From contig JAEXZY010000052.1 of assembly GCA_023404955.1 (NCBI GenBank), positions 62,001 through 126,000 on the forward strand: a stretch of 64,000 bases of DNA, read 5' to 3'. Shown one piece after another: positions 53,801 to 62,598 of the stretch (positions are counted from its first letter, which is position 1; each line of letters starts with the position of its first letter). The translations under genes were made by a program, and so were the position numbers. Source of the stretch: Actinomycetes bacterium. GTDB lineage: Bacteria > Actinomycetota > Actinomycetes > Mycobacteriales > Mycobacteriaceae. The notes under the pieces are model-generated. The model had not been told where the DNA came from, searched no databases, and saw nothing but the letters and a program-made list of their open reading frames with translations.

Positions 53801-54015
53801 TGGTGTATCTCGGCAAGACCAGCGGCGGCAGTGCCACCGAGCGCGAACAGGACGCGCTCACGCCCGAGGGGCACGCGCAGTGGCGGGCTCAGGTGAGCGC
53901 GGCCGCGGCCGCGACCCAGGGGCCACAGTTCGTCGCCCGGGTCAACGACGGGTGCGCCCACTGCCCGGTCGCCGCGCAGTGCCCGACCCGCCAGACGACG
54001 AGTGAGGATCGATGA
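50845..54015 (+). CDS. adnA: AdnA subunit of the AdnAB helicase-nuclease
   Basis: A 1056-residue UvrD-like helicase fused to a RecB-type nuclease. Walker A GGPGTGKTTALVETA (about residues 32-46) is intact, but motif II reads LLVDDAQHL, lacking the usual DExQ glutamate, consistent with AdnA having the weaker motor of the pair. The nuclease carries VVVDIKTGK (about residues 933-941) and an iron-sulfur cluster set LLDCP and CAHCPVAAQCP. With AdnB it resects double-strand breaks as the mycobacterial counterpart of RecBCD/AddAB. Stop overlaps adnB by 4 nt. Confidence 0.96.
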   Translation: MSAPQTELTPEALTRPGLRGTIRLLGGPGTGKTTALVETAAAHLAAGREAESVLLLTGSSRLTAQTRARITTKVLAAGEQTVIREPLVRTVHSYAFAVLRLAAQRSGGAPPRLITGAEQDGIIRELLAGDVEDGDASPVRWPERLRPALATVGFATELRDLMARCNERGVDPVALQRLGRRAQRPEWQAAGRFAQAYEQIMLLRAAVGMAAPQATVPALGAAELVGAALEALAADADLLAAERARVQLLLVDDAQHLDPQAARLVQVLAAGAELCVIAGDPRQTVFGYRGADPALLRADGPSITLTRSHRCSAAVAHAVETLARRLPGAGSTPPLTGTDETGSVAVRIAASPHAECAVIADTLRRAHLVDGVPWANMAVIVRSVPRMGPALSRALTAAGVPVDGLQSDAPLAAVPAVRALMTVLESTVDGLTADRALALVTGPIGRVDPVSLRQLRRALRRRAADPAAEFGELLVAAVSGRGGTARSVEGVPDELGRALGRVRTVLTAARDSAKRSDDPRHTLWQAWNRSGLQRRWLAASERGGPVGEQADRDLDALTALFDVTEQYVQRTAGASLRGLIDHVAGLTLPPARSDHKPTTDAVAVLSAHAALDREWDVVVVAGLQEGLWPNVTARGGILATQQLVDVLDGVADPTDNTLSGRAPLLAEERRLLIAAVGRARHRLLVTAVDSDNGDAALLPSAFCHELAAVATEPQAESEAPVRAPRVLAANAVVGRLRSVVCAPADDVDDVHRVCAATQLARLAEAGVHGSGPESWYGLREVSTGAPLWDGAGEAVTLSPSTVQMLLDCPLRWLLERHGGSSVRDVRSALGSLVHALVADPAVSEADLHGELRRIWGALPFDAQWHADNELARHEEMLSTFTRWRVDTRNRFTEVGTEIAVDGEVVAAADEQPAVRIRGRLDRLERDSEGRLVVVDIKTGKSPATKDDAQAHAQLAMYQLAVAEGLLADSAGPDSAEPGAEPGGGRLVYLGKTSGGSATEREQDALTPEGHAQWRAQVSAAAAATQGPQFVARVNDGCAHCPVAAQCPTRQTTSEDR

Positions 54016-57000
54016 ACCCGCGTTACAGTCCCGCCGAATTGGCCGACGCACTCGGACTTTTCGCGCCCACCGACGAGCAGTCCGCCGTCATATGCGCCCC
54101 GCCGGGTCCGCTGGTCGTGATCGCCGGCGCGGGGGCGGGCAAGACCGAGACGATGGCCGCGCGGGTGGTGTGGTTGGTGGCGAACGGATTCGCCACTCCC
54201 GGTCAAGTGCTGGGCCTCACGTTCACCCGCAAGGCGGCCGGCCAATTGCTGCGCCGCGTGCGCACCCGGCTGGCGCGCCTCGCGGGCGCCGGGTTGGCGC
54301 TGCCGGACGCGGCCGGACTCGTCGACGACCCTGTCACGGTGAGCACCTACCACGCGTTCGCGGGCACTCTGCTCCGTGAGCACGGCCTGCTGCTGCCCGT
54401 CGAACCCGACGTGCGGCTGCTCGGCGAAACGGAGCTGTGGCAGTTGGCTTTCCGCGTGGTCTGTGAGCACGAGGGTCCTCTGGACACCGAGAAGTCGCCG
54501 GCCGCGATCACCGCGATGGTGCTGCGTTTGGCCGGTCAGTTGTCCGAGCATCTGGTGGACACCGCCTCGCTGCGCGACACGCACGTGGAGCTGGAGCAGC
54601 TGGTGCACACCCTGCCGGCGGGTCCCTACCAACGCGACCGCGGACCCAGCCAGTGGCTGCTGCGGATGCTCGCCACCCAGACAGAGCGCAGCGCGCTGGT
54701 GCCGCTGATCGACGCGCTGCATCAGCGGATGCGTGAGGAACGCGTCGTGGACTTCGGCACCCAGATGAGCGCGGCAGCGCGGCTGGCGTCGCAGTTCCCT
54801 CAGGTCGGCGAGCAGCTGCGGCAGCGTTACCGCGTCGTGCTGCTCGACGAGTACCAGGACACCGGACATGCACAGCGAGTGGCGTTGACGTCGCTGTTCG
54901 GCAACGGAGTCGACGACGGGCTCGCCCTGACCGCTGTCGGCGATCCCATTCAGTCGATCTACGGCTGGCGGGGTGCGTCGGCGACCAACCTGCCGCGGTT
55001 CACCACCGACTTCCCGCTGAGCGACGGCACGCCGGCCCCGACGTTGGAGCTGCGCACGAGTTGGCGCAACCCTCCCGAGGTGCTGCATCTGGCCAACGAG
55101 GTGTCCACGGAGGCGCGGCGCCGTTCGGTATCGGTGCGCCCGCTGCTGCCCCGGCCCGACGCGGTGCCCGGACACGTGCGGTGCGCGCTGCTCTCTGATG
55201 TCGAGGCTGAGCGCGAGTGGCTCGCCGGGCAGGTCGCCGAGGCGTACCGGGCCGCGACCACCGAGGCGGGCGCCGCGCCGACAGCGGCAGTATTGGTGCG
55301 GCGCAACGCCGATGCTGCGCCGATGGCCGACGCGCTGGCGCGGCACGGTATCGCCGCCGAGGTGGTCGGGGTGGCCGGGCTGCTGGCAGTGCCCGAGGTC
55401 GCCGACGTCGTGGCGATGTTGCGGCTGGCCGTCGATCCGACGGCCGGAGCCGCCGCGGTGCGCGTACTCACCGGTCCGCGCTGGCGTCTGGGCGCAGCAG
55501 ACCTGGTTGCGCTCTGGCGGCGAGCGGTCGCGCTCGACGATGCGCCGGCGGCCGAGCGGGGCAGCGTCGAGCAGGTGCTGTCCGGGATCGGGCCCGAGGC
55601 CGATGCCGCGTGCCTGGCCGACGCTGTCTGCGATCCGGGTCCGGCCGCGGCCTATTCGGCCGCCGGCTACACCCGCATCGTGGAGCTGGGTCGTGAACTC
55701 GCGGCGCTGCGGTCCCATCTCGACGGCACACTGACCGATCTCGTCGCCGAGGTCCGGCGGATGCTCGGTGTGGACGCCGAAGCCAGGGCCGCCCGGCCGG
55801 TGTCGGCGGGGTGGTCAGGCACCGAGCATCTCGACGCGTTCGCCGACGTGGTCGCCGACTTCGGCCACCGTTGCAGCGCAACGGCTTCGGGGCTGCTGGC
55901 CTACCTCGATGCAGCCGAGCAGGTCGAGAACGGTCTGGCGCCAGCAGACGTCACCGTCGCCGCGGACCGTGTCCAGATCCTGACTGTGCACGCGGCGAAG
56001 GGGCTGGAATGGCAGATCGTGGCGGTGCCGCACCTGTCGACTCGGATCTTCCCGTCCACGGCATCGCCGCGGACCTGGCTCTCTGATGCCGCCGATCTGC
56101 CGCCGCTGTTGCGCGGCGACTGCGCGTCAGTGTCCGAGCTCGGCGTGCCGGTCCTCGACACATCGCGCGTCAACGACCGGAAGTCGCTGTCGGACACCAT
56201 CTCTGATCACAAGAAGAGTTTGGATCAGCGGCGCGCGGACGAGGAGCGCCGGCTGCTCTATGTCGCGCTCACCCGCGCCGAGCACACCCTTCTGGTGTCC
56301 GGACACCACTGGGGCGCCACCGAGTCCAAGCCTCGGGGTCCGTCGACGTTCCTCACCGAACTCAAGGACGTGATCGACGCGGCAGCGGCGGCCGGGACAC
56401 CGTGCGGCGAGATCGACGTCTGGGCCGATGCGCCTGCAGACGGTGAGCCGAACCCGCTGCGCGGGCGGGTGGTCGAGGCGATGTGGCCGAATGATCCTCT
56501 GGCGGGGCGGCGCGAGCGCGTGCATCAGGGCGCCGCACTGGTGAATGCGGCGAGGGCGGGAGAACTCGAGGCGACGACGGACGACGGGCACGGCTGGGCC
56601 GCCGATGTCGACGCGCTGCTGGCCGAGCGGGACCGAGCGGGACAGTACTCGGTTCCGCCGCTGCCCGCGCAGGTGTCGGTCAGTGCGATGGTCGACCTGG
56701 GTCGCGACCCCGACGCCGCAGCGCGGCGGTTGCATCGGCGTCTCCCGCGGCCGCCTGCCGCGCACGCCCTGCTGGGCACCGTCTTCCACGAATGGGTGCA
56801 GCGCTACTACCAGGCCGAAAAGCTGTTCGATCTCGACGATCTGCCCGGCGCCGTGGATGCGGGCCGGCATGATCGCGGCGAGCTCGAGGACCTCCAGTCC
56901 GCGTTCGCGGTCTCAGAATGGGCGGCCCGCACGCCCATCGACGTCGAGGTGCCGTTCGACATGATGCTCGGCGGCCGTGTTGTGCGGGGCCGCATCGACG

Positions 57001-57287
57001 CGGTGTTCGCCGATGCCGACGGCGGCGTGACCGTGCTCGACTGGAAGACCGGGGAGCCGCCGGCGACGCAGGAAGAGTTGCAGCACAATGCCGTTCAGCT
57101 CGCGGTGTACCGGTTGGCGTGGTCGCGGCTGCAGGGGTGTCCGCTGTCGTCGGTCCGTGCGGCGTTCCACTACGTCCGGTCAGGGCAGACGATCGTGCCG
57201 CAGAGCTGGCCGGACGCCGACGCGCTCGCGGCGCTGCTCGCCGACCCCGTCGATCCCGCCGAGTCGGCCGACACCGATGCGGCCTGA
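54012..57287 (+). CDS. adnB: AdnB subunit of the AdnAB helicase-nuclease
   Basis: A 1091-residue partner of AdnA and the lead motor. Walker A GAGAGKTETMAARV (about residues 38-51), motif II VLLDEYQDTGHAQ, and motif VI region RRLLYVALTRAEHTLL are complete. The C-terminal RecB nuclease shows HEWVQRYYQ and VTVLDWKTGEPPATQEE, with no visible cluster cysteines, as expected. ATG at 54012 overlaps the adnA stop (ATGA), which keeps the subunits in equal amounts. It ends just 2 bp before the convergent small membrane protein gene. Confidence 0.97.
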   Translation: MNPRYSPAELADALGLFAPTDEQSAVICAPPGPLVVIAGAGAGKTETMAARVVWLVANGFATPGQVLGLTFTRKAAGQLLRRVRTRLARLAGAGLALPDAAGLVDDPVTVSTYHAFAGTLLREHGLLLPVEPDVRLLGETELWQLAFRVVCEHEGPLDTEKSPAAITAMVLRLAGQLSEHLVDTASLRDTHVELEQLVHTLPAGPYQRDRGPSQWLLRMLATQTERSALVPLIDALHQRMREERVVDFGTQMSAAARLASQFPQVGEQLRQRYRVVLLDEYQDTGHAQRVALTSLFGNGVDDGLALTAVGDPIQSIYGWRGASATNLPRFTTDFPLSDGTPAPTLELRTSWRNPPEVLHLANEVSTEARRRSVSVRPLLPRPDAVPGHVRCALLSDVEAEREWLAGQVAEAYRAATTEAGAAPTAAVLVRRNADAAPMADALARHGIAAEVVGVAGLLAVPEVADVVAMLRLAVDPTAGAAAVRVLTGPRWRLGAADLVALWRRAVALDDAPAAERGSVEQVLSGIGPEADAACLADAVCDPGPAAAYSAAGYTRIVELGRELAALRSHLDGTLTDLVAEVRRMLGVDAEARAARPVSAGWSGTEHLDAFADVVADFGHRCSATASGLLAYLDAAEQVENGLAPADVTVAADRVQILTVHAAKGLEWQIVAVPHLSTRIFPSTASPRTWLSDAADLPPLLRGDCASVSELGVPVLDTSRVNDRKSLSDTISDHKKSLDQRRADEERRLLYVALTRAEHTLLVSGHHWGATESKPRGPSTFLTELKDVIDAAAAAGTPCGEIDVWADAPADGEPNPLRGRVVEAMWPNDPLAGRRERVHQGAALVNAARAGELEATTDDGHGWAADVDALLAERDRAGQYSVPPLPAQVSVSAMVDLGRDPDAAARRLHRRLPRPPAAHALLGTVFHEWVQRYYQAEKLFDLDDLPGAVDAGRHDRGELEDLQSAFAVSEWAARTPIDVEVPFDMMLGGRVVRGRIDAVFADADGGVTVLDWKTGEPPATQEELQHNAVQLAVYRLAWSRLQGCPLSSVRAAFHYVRSGQTIVPQSWPDADALAALLADPVDPAESADTDAA

Positions 57288-57289
57288 CG

Positions 57290-57685
57290 TCAGCTCTCTC
57301 GGTACACCTTGAGTGCCTGGGTGATCATCGGCACCTGCAGGGGGAGCCGCGCGATCGCGATCAGCCGCATCGGCAGCGGCTTGTTCTTCCACAGCCGCAC
57401 CATGTTCACATTGCCGGGAAAGACGCCGATGAACAGCGCGATGGCACCGAGCGCGCCGATCCGGCGGGTGGCCGGCGCCACCAGCAAGGCGCCCACGCCG
57501 GCCTCGGCGACGCCCGAGGCCAACGTGTAGAACCGCTGGGTGCCGGGCAGTTCCTCAGGGACGATCGAGTCGAACGGTTTGGGGGCGAGGAAGTGCAGAA
57601 CCCCCATGCCGATCAGCCAGATACCCATCTTGGTGCCGCGCGGTGACGACGCGAGCCGCTGCAGTGCAGTGGGGGAGGAGGTCAT
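57290..57685 (-). CDS. DoxX-like small membrane protein
   Basis: A 131-residue protein with four hydrophobic segments (about residues 19-39, 52-72, 75-95 and 100-118) and the motif MGVLHFLAPKPFDSIVPEELPG, characteristic of DoxX-like membrane proteins. No catalytic residue can be assigned; relatives are linked to membrane redox balance. ATG at 57685 follows GAGGAGG. It converges on adnB and diverges from the K+ channel gene. Confidence 0.82.
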   Translation of the reverse strand: MTSSPTALQRLASSPRGTKMGIWLIGMGVLHFLAPKPFDSIVPEELPGTQRFYTLASGVAEAGVGALLVAPATRRIGALGAIALFIGVFPGNVNMVRLWKNKPLPMRLIAIARLPLQVPMITQALKVYRES

Positions 57686-57731
57686 GATTACATTGTGCTG
57701 GTGCGACAGCCTCACATCGTGACCGGCCCCC

Positions 57732-58826
57732 GTGGCTGAGGGCGCGCTGCGCCGGCGCCTCCGCCGGTTCGATCAGTCGCTGGCCGATCAGCCGGTGCAC
57801 GCGCTGACCGACCGGGTGCAGATCCCCACCACGCTGGTCAGCCCGGCCCGGCGCATCACCGTCCGCGTCGTCTACGCGCTCGCCGCCCTGTTCGCCGCGG
57901 TCATCATCGTCTACCTGGATCGCCACGGCTACCGCGACGTCGAGAGCGCTCCGAATCCCGATGACCCGCTGTCGTTCCTCGACTGCGTCTACTACGCCAC
58001 GGTGTCGCTCTCGACCACCGGCTACGGCGACATCACCCCGGTGACGCCGTCGGCCCGGCTGGTCAACGTCCTGGTGATCACGCCGCTGCGGATCGCCTTC
58101 CTGATCGTGCTGATCGGTACCACCGTCGAGACCCTCACCACGCAGTCGCGCCAGGTCTACCAAATCCAGCGTTGGAGGAGCAGAGTGCGCAACCACATCA
58201 TCATCGTCGGCTACGGCACCAAGGGCCGTACCGCCGCTGCGGCGATGGTCGGCGACGAGGTCGCACCCGCCGACATCGTCGTCGTGGATGAAGACCCAGC
58301 CGCGTTGGAGCGCGCCAAGAGCGCCGGCCTGGTGACGGTTCGCGGCAGCGCCACGGACTCCGAAGTCTTGAGGTTGGCCAGCGCTCAGCACGCCAAGTCG
58401 ATCATCGTCGCCACCAACCGGGACGACACCGCGGTGCTCGTCACGCTCACCGCCCGCGAGCTGGCACCCAGAGCGAAGATCATCGCCGCAGTCCGTGAGG
58501 CGGAGAATCAGCATCTGCTCAAACAGTCCGGGGCCGACTCGACCGTGGTCACGTCCGAAACGGCGGGCCGGCTTCTCGGTATCGCGGTGCAGACGCCCAG
58601 CGTCGTCGAGGTGATGGAGGACCTGTTGACCCCCGATGCGGGTTTCGCGATCGCGGAGCGGGAGGTGACGCCGAAGGAGGCGGGCGGTTCGCCGCGGCAC
58701 CAGGCCGACATCGTGCTCGGTGTCGTGCGCAACGGCAAGCTGATCCGCGTGGACGAGCCGGAGGTCGACGCGCTCGAACTCGGCGACCGGCTGCTCTACA
58801 TTCGCTCCGCGGACGCCGAGCGGTGA
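57732..58826 (+). CDS. Potassium channel with RCK domain (Rv3200c-like)
   Basis: A 364-residue two-helix K+ channel. TM1 lies at about residues 44-62, the pore loop has the selectivity filter TTGYGD (about residue 97), and TM2 at about 110-132. An RCK domain follows with the nucleotide motif IIIVGYGTKGRTAAA and a C-terminal TrkA_C-like part. It would form tetramers that release or admit K+ under ligand control. GTG at 57732. The stop overlaps nudC by 4 nt. Confidence 0.95.
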   Translation: MAEGALRRRLRRFDQSLADQPVHALTDRVQIPTTLVSPARRITVRVVYALAALFAAVIIVYLDRHGYRDVESAPNPDDPLSFLDCVYYATVSLSTTGYGDITPVTPSARLVNVLVITPLRIAFLIVLIGTTVETLTTQSRQVYQIQRWRSRVRNHIIIVGYGTKGRTAAAAMVGDEVAPADIVVVDEDPAALERAKSAGLVTVRGSATDSEVLRLASAQHAKSIIVATNRDDTAVLVTLTARELAPRAKIIAAVREAENQHLLKQSGADSTVVTSETAGRLLGIAVQTPSVVEVMEDLLTPDAGFAIAEREVTPKEAGGSPRHQADIVLGVVRNGKLIRVDEPEVDALELGDRLLYIRSADAER

Positions 58827-59749
58827 CGAGCTTCCGCCTGCGCAACGTCCCCCTGCTGTCCCGGGTGGGCGCCGACCGCGCCGACACGCTGCGCACCGAC
58901 GTCGACGCGGCCATCGCCGGCTGGGCCGACGCGCAGCTGCTGCGCGTGGATAGTCGCAACCAGGTGCTGATCGCCGACGGCCGGGTGGTGCTGCACCGCG
59001 CCACCGACGTCGCCGACGCACCGCCCGAGGACGCCGTGTTCCTGGGTCGTCTCGAGGACGGCCGTCACGTGTGGGCGGTGCGCTCGGACCTGCAGCCGCC
59101 CGATGACCCGGACGCCGACATCCATGTGCTCGATTTGCGGCGCACCGGAGACGTGTTCGACGACGTCAGCGCGCAGCTCGTCGCGACCGCCACCGCGCTG
59201 CTGAACTGGCACGACAGCGCACGGTTCAGTCCGGTCGACGGCTCACCGACCACCGTGATCAAGGCAGGCTGGTCGCGGGTCAACACCGCCACCGGCCAGG
59301 AGGAGTTCCCGCGCATCGACCCGGCGGTCATCTGCCTCGTGCACGACGGACACGATCGCGCGGTCCTGGCGCGGCAGACCGTGTGGCCGCCGCGACTGTT
59401 CTCCATCCTCGCCGGATTCGTCGAGGCCGGGGAGTCGTTCGAGTCGTGCGTGGTGCGCGAGATCGCCGAGGAGATCGGTCTCACGGTGACGGACGTCGAG
59501 TATCTCGGCTCGCAGCCGTGGCCGTTTCCGCGCTCACTGATGGTGGGCTTCCACGCGCAAGCAGATCCCGAGCAGCCGTTTGCGTTCAACGACGGTGAAA
59601 TCGCCGAAGCGGACTGGTTCACCCGTACCGAAATTCGCGAGGCCCTCGATCAGGGCGACTGGAGCTCGCAGAGCGGTTCGCGACTGCTGCTGCCCGGCTC
59701 CATCTCGATCGCCCGAGAAATCATCGAATCCTGGGCAGCGCTGAACTGA
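58823..59749 (+). CDS. nudC: NADH pyrophosphatase / decapping hydrolase NudC
   Basis: A 308-residue Nudix hydrolase splitting NAD(H) into NMN(H) and AMP and, in other bacteria, removing NAD caps from RNA. The Nudix box spans about residues 193-215, from GFVEAGESFE to REIAEEIGL. It is followed by the family-specific SQPWPFPRSLM. No CxxC zinc ribbon is present, as in mycobacterial NudC. Translationally coupled to the K+ channel gene by a 4-nt overlap. It ends one base before the convergent mycoredoxin gene. Confidence 0.96.
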   Translation: MTSFRLRNVPLLSRVGADRADTLRTDVDAAIAGWADAQLLRVDSRNQVLIADGRVVLHRATDVADAPPEDAVFLGRLEDGRHVWAVRSDLQPPDDPDADIHVLDLRRTGDVFDDVSAQLVATATALLNWHDSARFSPVDGSPTTVIKAGWSRVNTATGQEEFPRIDPAVICLVHDGHDRAVLARQTVWPPRLFSILAGFVEAGESFESCVVREIAEEIGLTVTDVEYLGSQPWPFPRSLMVGFHAQADPEQPFAFNDGEIAEADWFTRTEIREALDQGDWSSQSGSRLLLPGSISIAREIIESWAALN

Positions 59750-59750
59750 C

Positions 59751-60005
59751 TCAGCTGGCGAGCTTGGCTTTGACCTGCGCGCCGCTGGGATTGGTCAGCG
59801 TCGAACCGTCGGCGAACTTGAGCGTCGGCACCACGTGGTTACCGTTGTTGACCGAGCCGACGAACTCCGCCGCGGCCGGATCTTCTTCGATGTTCACCTC
59901 GGTGAAGGCGATGCCTTCGTTCTTCAACACCTTCTTCAGGCGCACGCAGTACCCGCACCACGACGTCGTGTACATGGTCACCGCAGCAGTGTTGTCAGCG
60001 CTCAT
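59751..60005 (-). CDS. mrx1: Mycoredoxin-1
   Basis: An 84-residue glutaredoxin-like oxidoreductase that reduces mycothiol mixed disulfides. The active site CGYC lies at about residues 17-20 in YTTSWCGYCVRLKKVL; a cis-proline segment HVVPTLKFADGS and a terminal GAQVKAKL follow. M. tuberculosis Rv3198A has the same size. It is divergent from uvrD2. Confidence 0.97.
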   Translation of the reverse strand: MSADNTAAVTMYTTSWCGYCVRLKKVLKNEGIAFTEVNIEEDPAAAEFVGSVNNGNHVVPTLKFADGSTLTNPSGAQVKAKLAS

Positions 60006-60086
60006 AAGGTCTTCAACGTAGCCGACCCGGCGAACATGCCCGGGCGCAGCCCGCGATTGTCGGGCCGCGCTGACATGATGGTCGCC

Positions 60087-62189
60087 ATGTCCCCGACGGC
60101 TTCACGCGATCAGCTGCTCGAGGATCTCGACGAGGAACAGCGCGAGGCGGTGCTGGCTCCGCGCGGGCCGGTCTGCGTGCTCGCCGGCGCCGGCACGGGG
60201 AAGACCCGGACCATCACGCGGCGCATCGCGCACCTGGTGACGGCCGGGCACGTCGCTCCCGGCCAGGTGCTGGCGGTGACGTTCACCCAGCGCGCGGCGG
60301 GGGAGATGCGCGCCCGGTTGCGCAGCCTCGACGACGGGACCGGCACCGGGTCTGTGCAGGCGCAGACCTTTCACGCCGCCGCTCGCCGCCAGCTCGCCTA
60401 CTTCTGGCCGCGTGTCGTCGGCAGCACGGACTGGCAGTTGCTCGACTCGAAGTTCGCCGTCGTCGCGCAGGCCGCCAACCGCACCGGGCTGCCCACCGGC
60501 ACCGACAACGTGCGCGATCTGGCGGGCGAGATCGAGTGGGCGAAGGCATCGTTGATCAGCCCTGAGGATTACGCGGCCACGGTCGCCAAGTCGGGGCGCG
60601 ACATTCCGTTCGACGCGGCGAAGGTGGCCGCCGCCTACGCCGGCTACGAAGCGCTGAAGGCCCGCGGCAACGACCTGATGCTCCTCGACTTCGACGATCT
60701 GCTGCTGCACACCGCCGCCGCCATCGAGAACGATGCTGCGGTGGCGCAGGAGTTCCGCGATCGCTACCGCTGTTTCGTGGTCGACGAGTACCAGGACGTG
60801 ACACCGTTGCAGCAGCGGGTGCTCGACGCGTGGCTCGGCCACCGCGACGATCTGACCGTCGTCGGCGATGCCAACCAGACCATCTACTCGTTCACCGGTG
60901 CCTCGCCCCGCTACCTGCTGGACTTCTCGCGGCGCTTCCCCGAGGCCACCGTGGTCCGGCTGGAACGCGACTACCGGTCCACGCCGCAGGTGGTGTCGCT
61001 GGCCAACCGGGTCATCGCCGCGGCGCGGGGCCGGATGGCCGGCAGCCGGCTGCATCTCGTCGGTCAACGTCCGCCTGGCCCGAACCCGACGTTCAACGAG
61101 CATCCCGACGAGGTCGCCGAGGCGGCCGCGGTCGCGCGCAGCGTGAAACGGCTCGTCGAATCCGGCACCGCGCCGGCGGAGATCGCCGTGCTCTACCGCA
61201 TCAACGCACAGTCGGAGGTCTACGAGGAGGCGCTGACCGAGGCAGGCATTCCGTTCCAGGTCCGCGGCGGCGAAGGCTTCTTCAGTCGCCAGGAGGTCCG
61301 TCAAGCGCTGCTGGCGTTGCAGCGAGCCGGCGAGCGGGAGACCGACGGGCCGCTGCCCGAGGTGGTCCGGGCGACGCTCGAGCCGCTGGGTCTGACGGCC
61401 GAGCCGCCGGCGGGAACGCGCGCCCGGGATCGCTGGGAAGCGTTGTCGGCGTTGGCCGATCTGGTCGACGACGAGGTGGCGCAACGCCCGCAGCTGGATC
61501 TGCGCACCCTGTTGGCCGAGCTGCGCCAGCGCGCCGATTCCCGGCATCCGCCGGTGGTGCAGGGCGTCACGCTGGCCTCGCTGCACGCCGCGAAAGGCCT
61601 GGAGTGGGACGCCGTGTTCCTCGTCGGCCTGGCCGATGGCACGCTGCCGATCTCCCACGCGCTGTCCCACGGCCCCGACAGTGAGCCTGTCGAGGAGGAG
61701 CGCCGCCTCTTCTATGTCGGAATCACCAGGGCCCGTGTGCATTTGGCGCTCAGCTGGGCGTTGGCGCGCACACCCGGCGGCCGCCAGGGCCGCAAACCGT
61801 CGCGCTTCCTCAACGGCATCGCTCCCCAGTCGCAACGCGACGACGGACCCAGCCGAACCCGCAAACCCCGCGGTCCCGCGCCGCGCTGCCGCGTGTGCAA
61901 CAGTCCGCTGACCGCCTCGGCGGCGATCATGCTGCGCCGGTGCGAGTCCTGCCCCTCCGACATCGATGAGCAGCTGCTCGCCCAGCTGAAGGATTGGCGC
62001 TTGCGCATCTCGAAAGAGATGAGTGTGCCGGCCTTCGTGGTGTTCACCGACAACACGCTGATCGCCATTGCCGAGGCGCTGCCGACCGACGACGCCGCGC
62101 TCGTCGCGATCCCCGGCATCGGCGCCCGCAAGCTGGAGCAGTACGGCTCCGACGTCCTCGCGCTGGTACGAGAGCGCCAGAAATCGTAA
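60087..62189 (+). CDS. uvrD2: ATP-dependent DNA helicase UvrD2
   Basis: A 700-residue SF1 helicase, essential in M. tuberculosis. Walker A GAGTGKTRTITRR (about residues 35-47), motif II VVDEYQDVTPLQQ, QTIYSFTGASPRYLLDF, and motif VI YVGITRARVHLAL. The C-terminus carries the UvrD2-specific tetracysteine CRVCNSPL...CESCPSD and a final HRDC domain (PAFVVFTDNTLIAIAEALP..IPGIGARKLEQYG). The ATG at 60087 is preferred over ATGs 3 and 4 codons earlier because it best matches family starts. It precedes whiB7 in the same direction. Confidence 0.97.
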   Translation: MSPTASRDQLLEDLDEEQREAVLAPRGPVCVLAGAGTGKTRTITRRIAHLVTAGHVAPGQVLAVTFTQRAAGEMRARLRSLDDGTGTGSVQAQTFHAAARRQLAYFWPRVVGSTDWQLLDSKFAVVAQAANRTGLPTGTDNVRDLAGEIEWAKASLISPEDYAATVAKSGRDIPFDAAKVAAAYAGYEALKARGNDLMLLDFDDLLLHTAAAIENDAAVAQEFRDRYRCFVVDEYQDVTPLQQRVLDAWLGHRDDLTVVGDANQTIYSFTGASPRYLLDFSRRFPEATVVRLERDYRSTPQVVSLANRVIAAARGRMAGSRLHLVGQRPPGPNPTFNEHPDEVAEAAAVARSVKRLVESGTAPAEIAVLYRINAQSEVYEEALTEAGIPFQVRGGEGFFSRQEVRQALLALQRAGERETDGPLPEVVRATLEPLGLTAEPPAGTRARDRWEALSALADLVDDEVAQRPQLDLRTLLAELRQRADSRHPPVVQGVTLASLHAAKGLEWDAVFLVGLADGTLPISHALSHGPDSEPVEEERRLFYVGITRARVHLALSWALARTPGGRQGRKPSRFLNGIAPQSQRDDGPSRTRKPRGPAPRCRVCNSPLTASAAIMLRRCESCPSDIDEQLLAQLKDWRLRISKEMSVPAFVVFTDNTLIAIAEALPTDDAALVAIPGIGARKLEQYGSDVLALVRERQKS

Positions 62190-62210
62190 AGATCGCGCCA
62201 AAGCTGCTGG

Positions 62211-62251
62211 TCAAAAATGTGTTGAGAGTTTTTCCTGATACCGTCTAGCCT
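62211..62251 (+). promoter_or_regulatory. whiB7 promoter with AT-rich WhiB7 box
   Basis: TTGAGA (62222-62227), 18-nt spacer, TAGCCT (62246-62251). Immediately upstream of the -35 is TCAAAAATGT (62211-62220), matching the AT-rich element that the WhiB7 AT-hook contacts for autoactivation. Predicted transcripts start near 62258. Confidence 0.75.
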
Positions 62252-62297
62252 CAGAGCACCACACGACAACCGCGTGCGAAAGGAGGGTGCCGCCACC

Positions 62298-62462
62298 ATG
62301 ATCAGCAATCACATGTTCTCTGCCGTAGCCGGCACCCCGTGGTTCCCGCACGCCTTCGTCCCGGTGCATTCCGCACCCGCCGCTGGTGCCACAGCTGCCG
62401 CCGCGCGTAAGCGGCGCGCCATCGCCGGCACGGCTGCCGTGTCCGTGAGGGGCTTCCACTAG
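62298..62462 (+). CDS. Leader uORF of whiB7
   Basis: A 54-codon frame starting ATG, with AAGGAGG at 62280-62286 (11 nt upstream), ending TAG 23 nt before the attenuator hairpin. The peptide opens MISNHMFSAVAGTPWFPHAF and includes an Ala-rich and a basic stretch ARKRRA. In mycobacteria translation of a leader ORF senses ribosome-targeting antibiotics and controls whiB7; the peptide itself need not have a function. Confidence 0.75.
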   Translation: MISNHMFSAVAGTPWFPHAFVPVHSAPAAGATAAAARKRRAIAGTAAVSVRGFH

Positions 62463-62485
62463 GTAGAGCCTCGACCGCCACCCCA

Positions 62486-62525
62486 GGCCACGGACCCGAC
62501 ACCGGATCCGTGGCCTTCGTCTTTT
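62486..62525 (+). terminator. Attenuator of whiB7
   Basis: GGCCACGGA (62486-62494) and TCCGTGGCC (62507-62515) form a perfect 9-bp stem followed by TTCGTCTTTT. The left arm's CCACGG (62488-62493) can alternatively pair with CCGTGG at 62337-62342 inside the uORF, a possible antiterminator. Confidence 0.82.
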
Positions 62526-62598
62526 GACAGACCTGGTCACCGATCCCCGACAGAACCCAACAGACAAAGAAAACGACCAGGAAGCGAAAGGACCGGAC

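Noticed and set aside
62524..62598. Longer WhiB7 starting 25 codons upstream
   Set aside because: The start would lie in the attenuator tail and lacks a ribosome site, while ATG 62599 has one and gives the family length.
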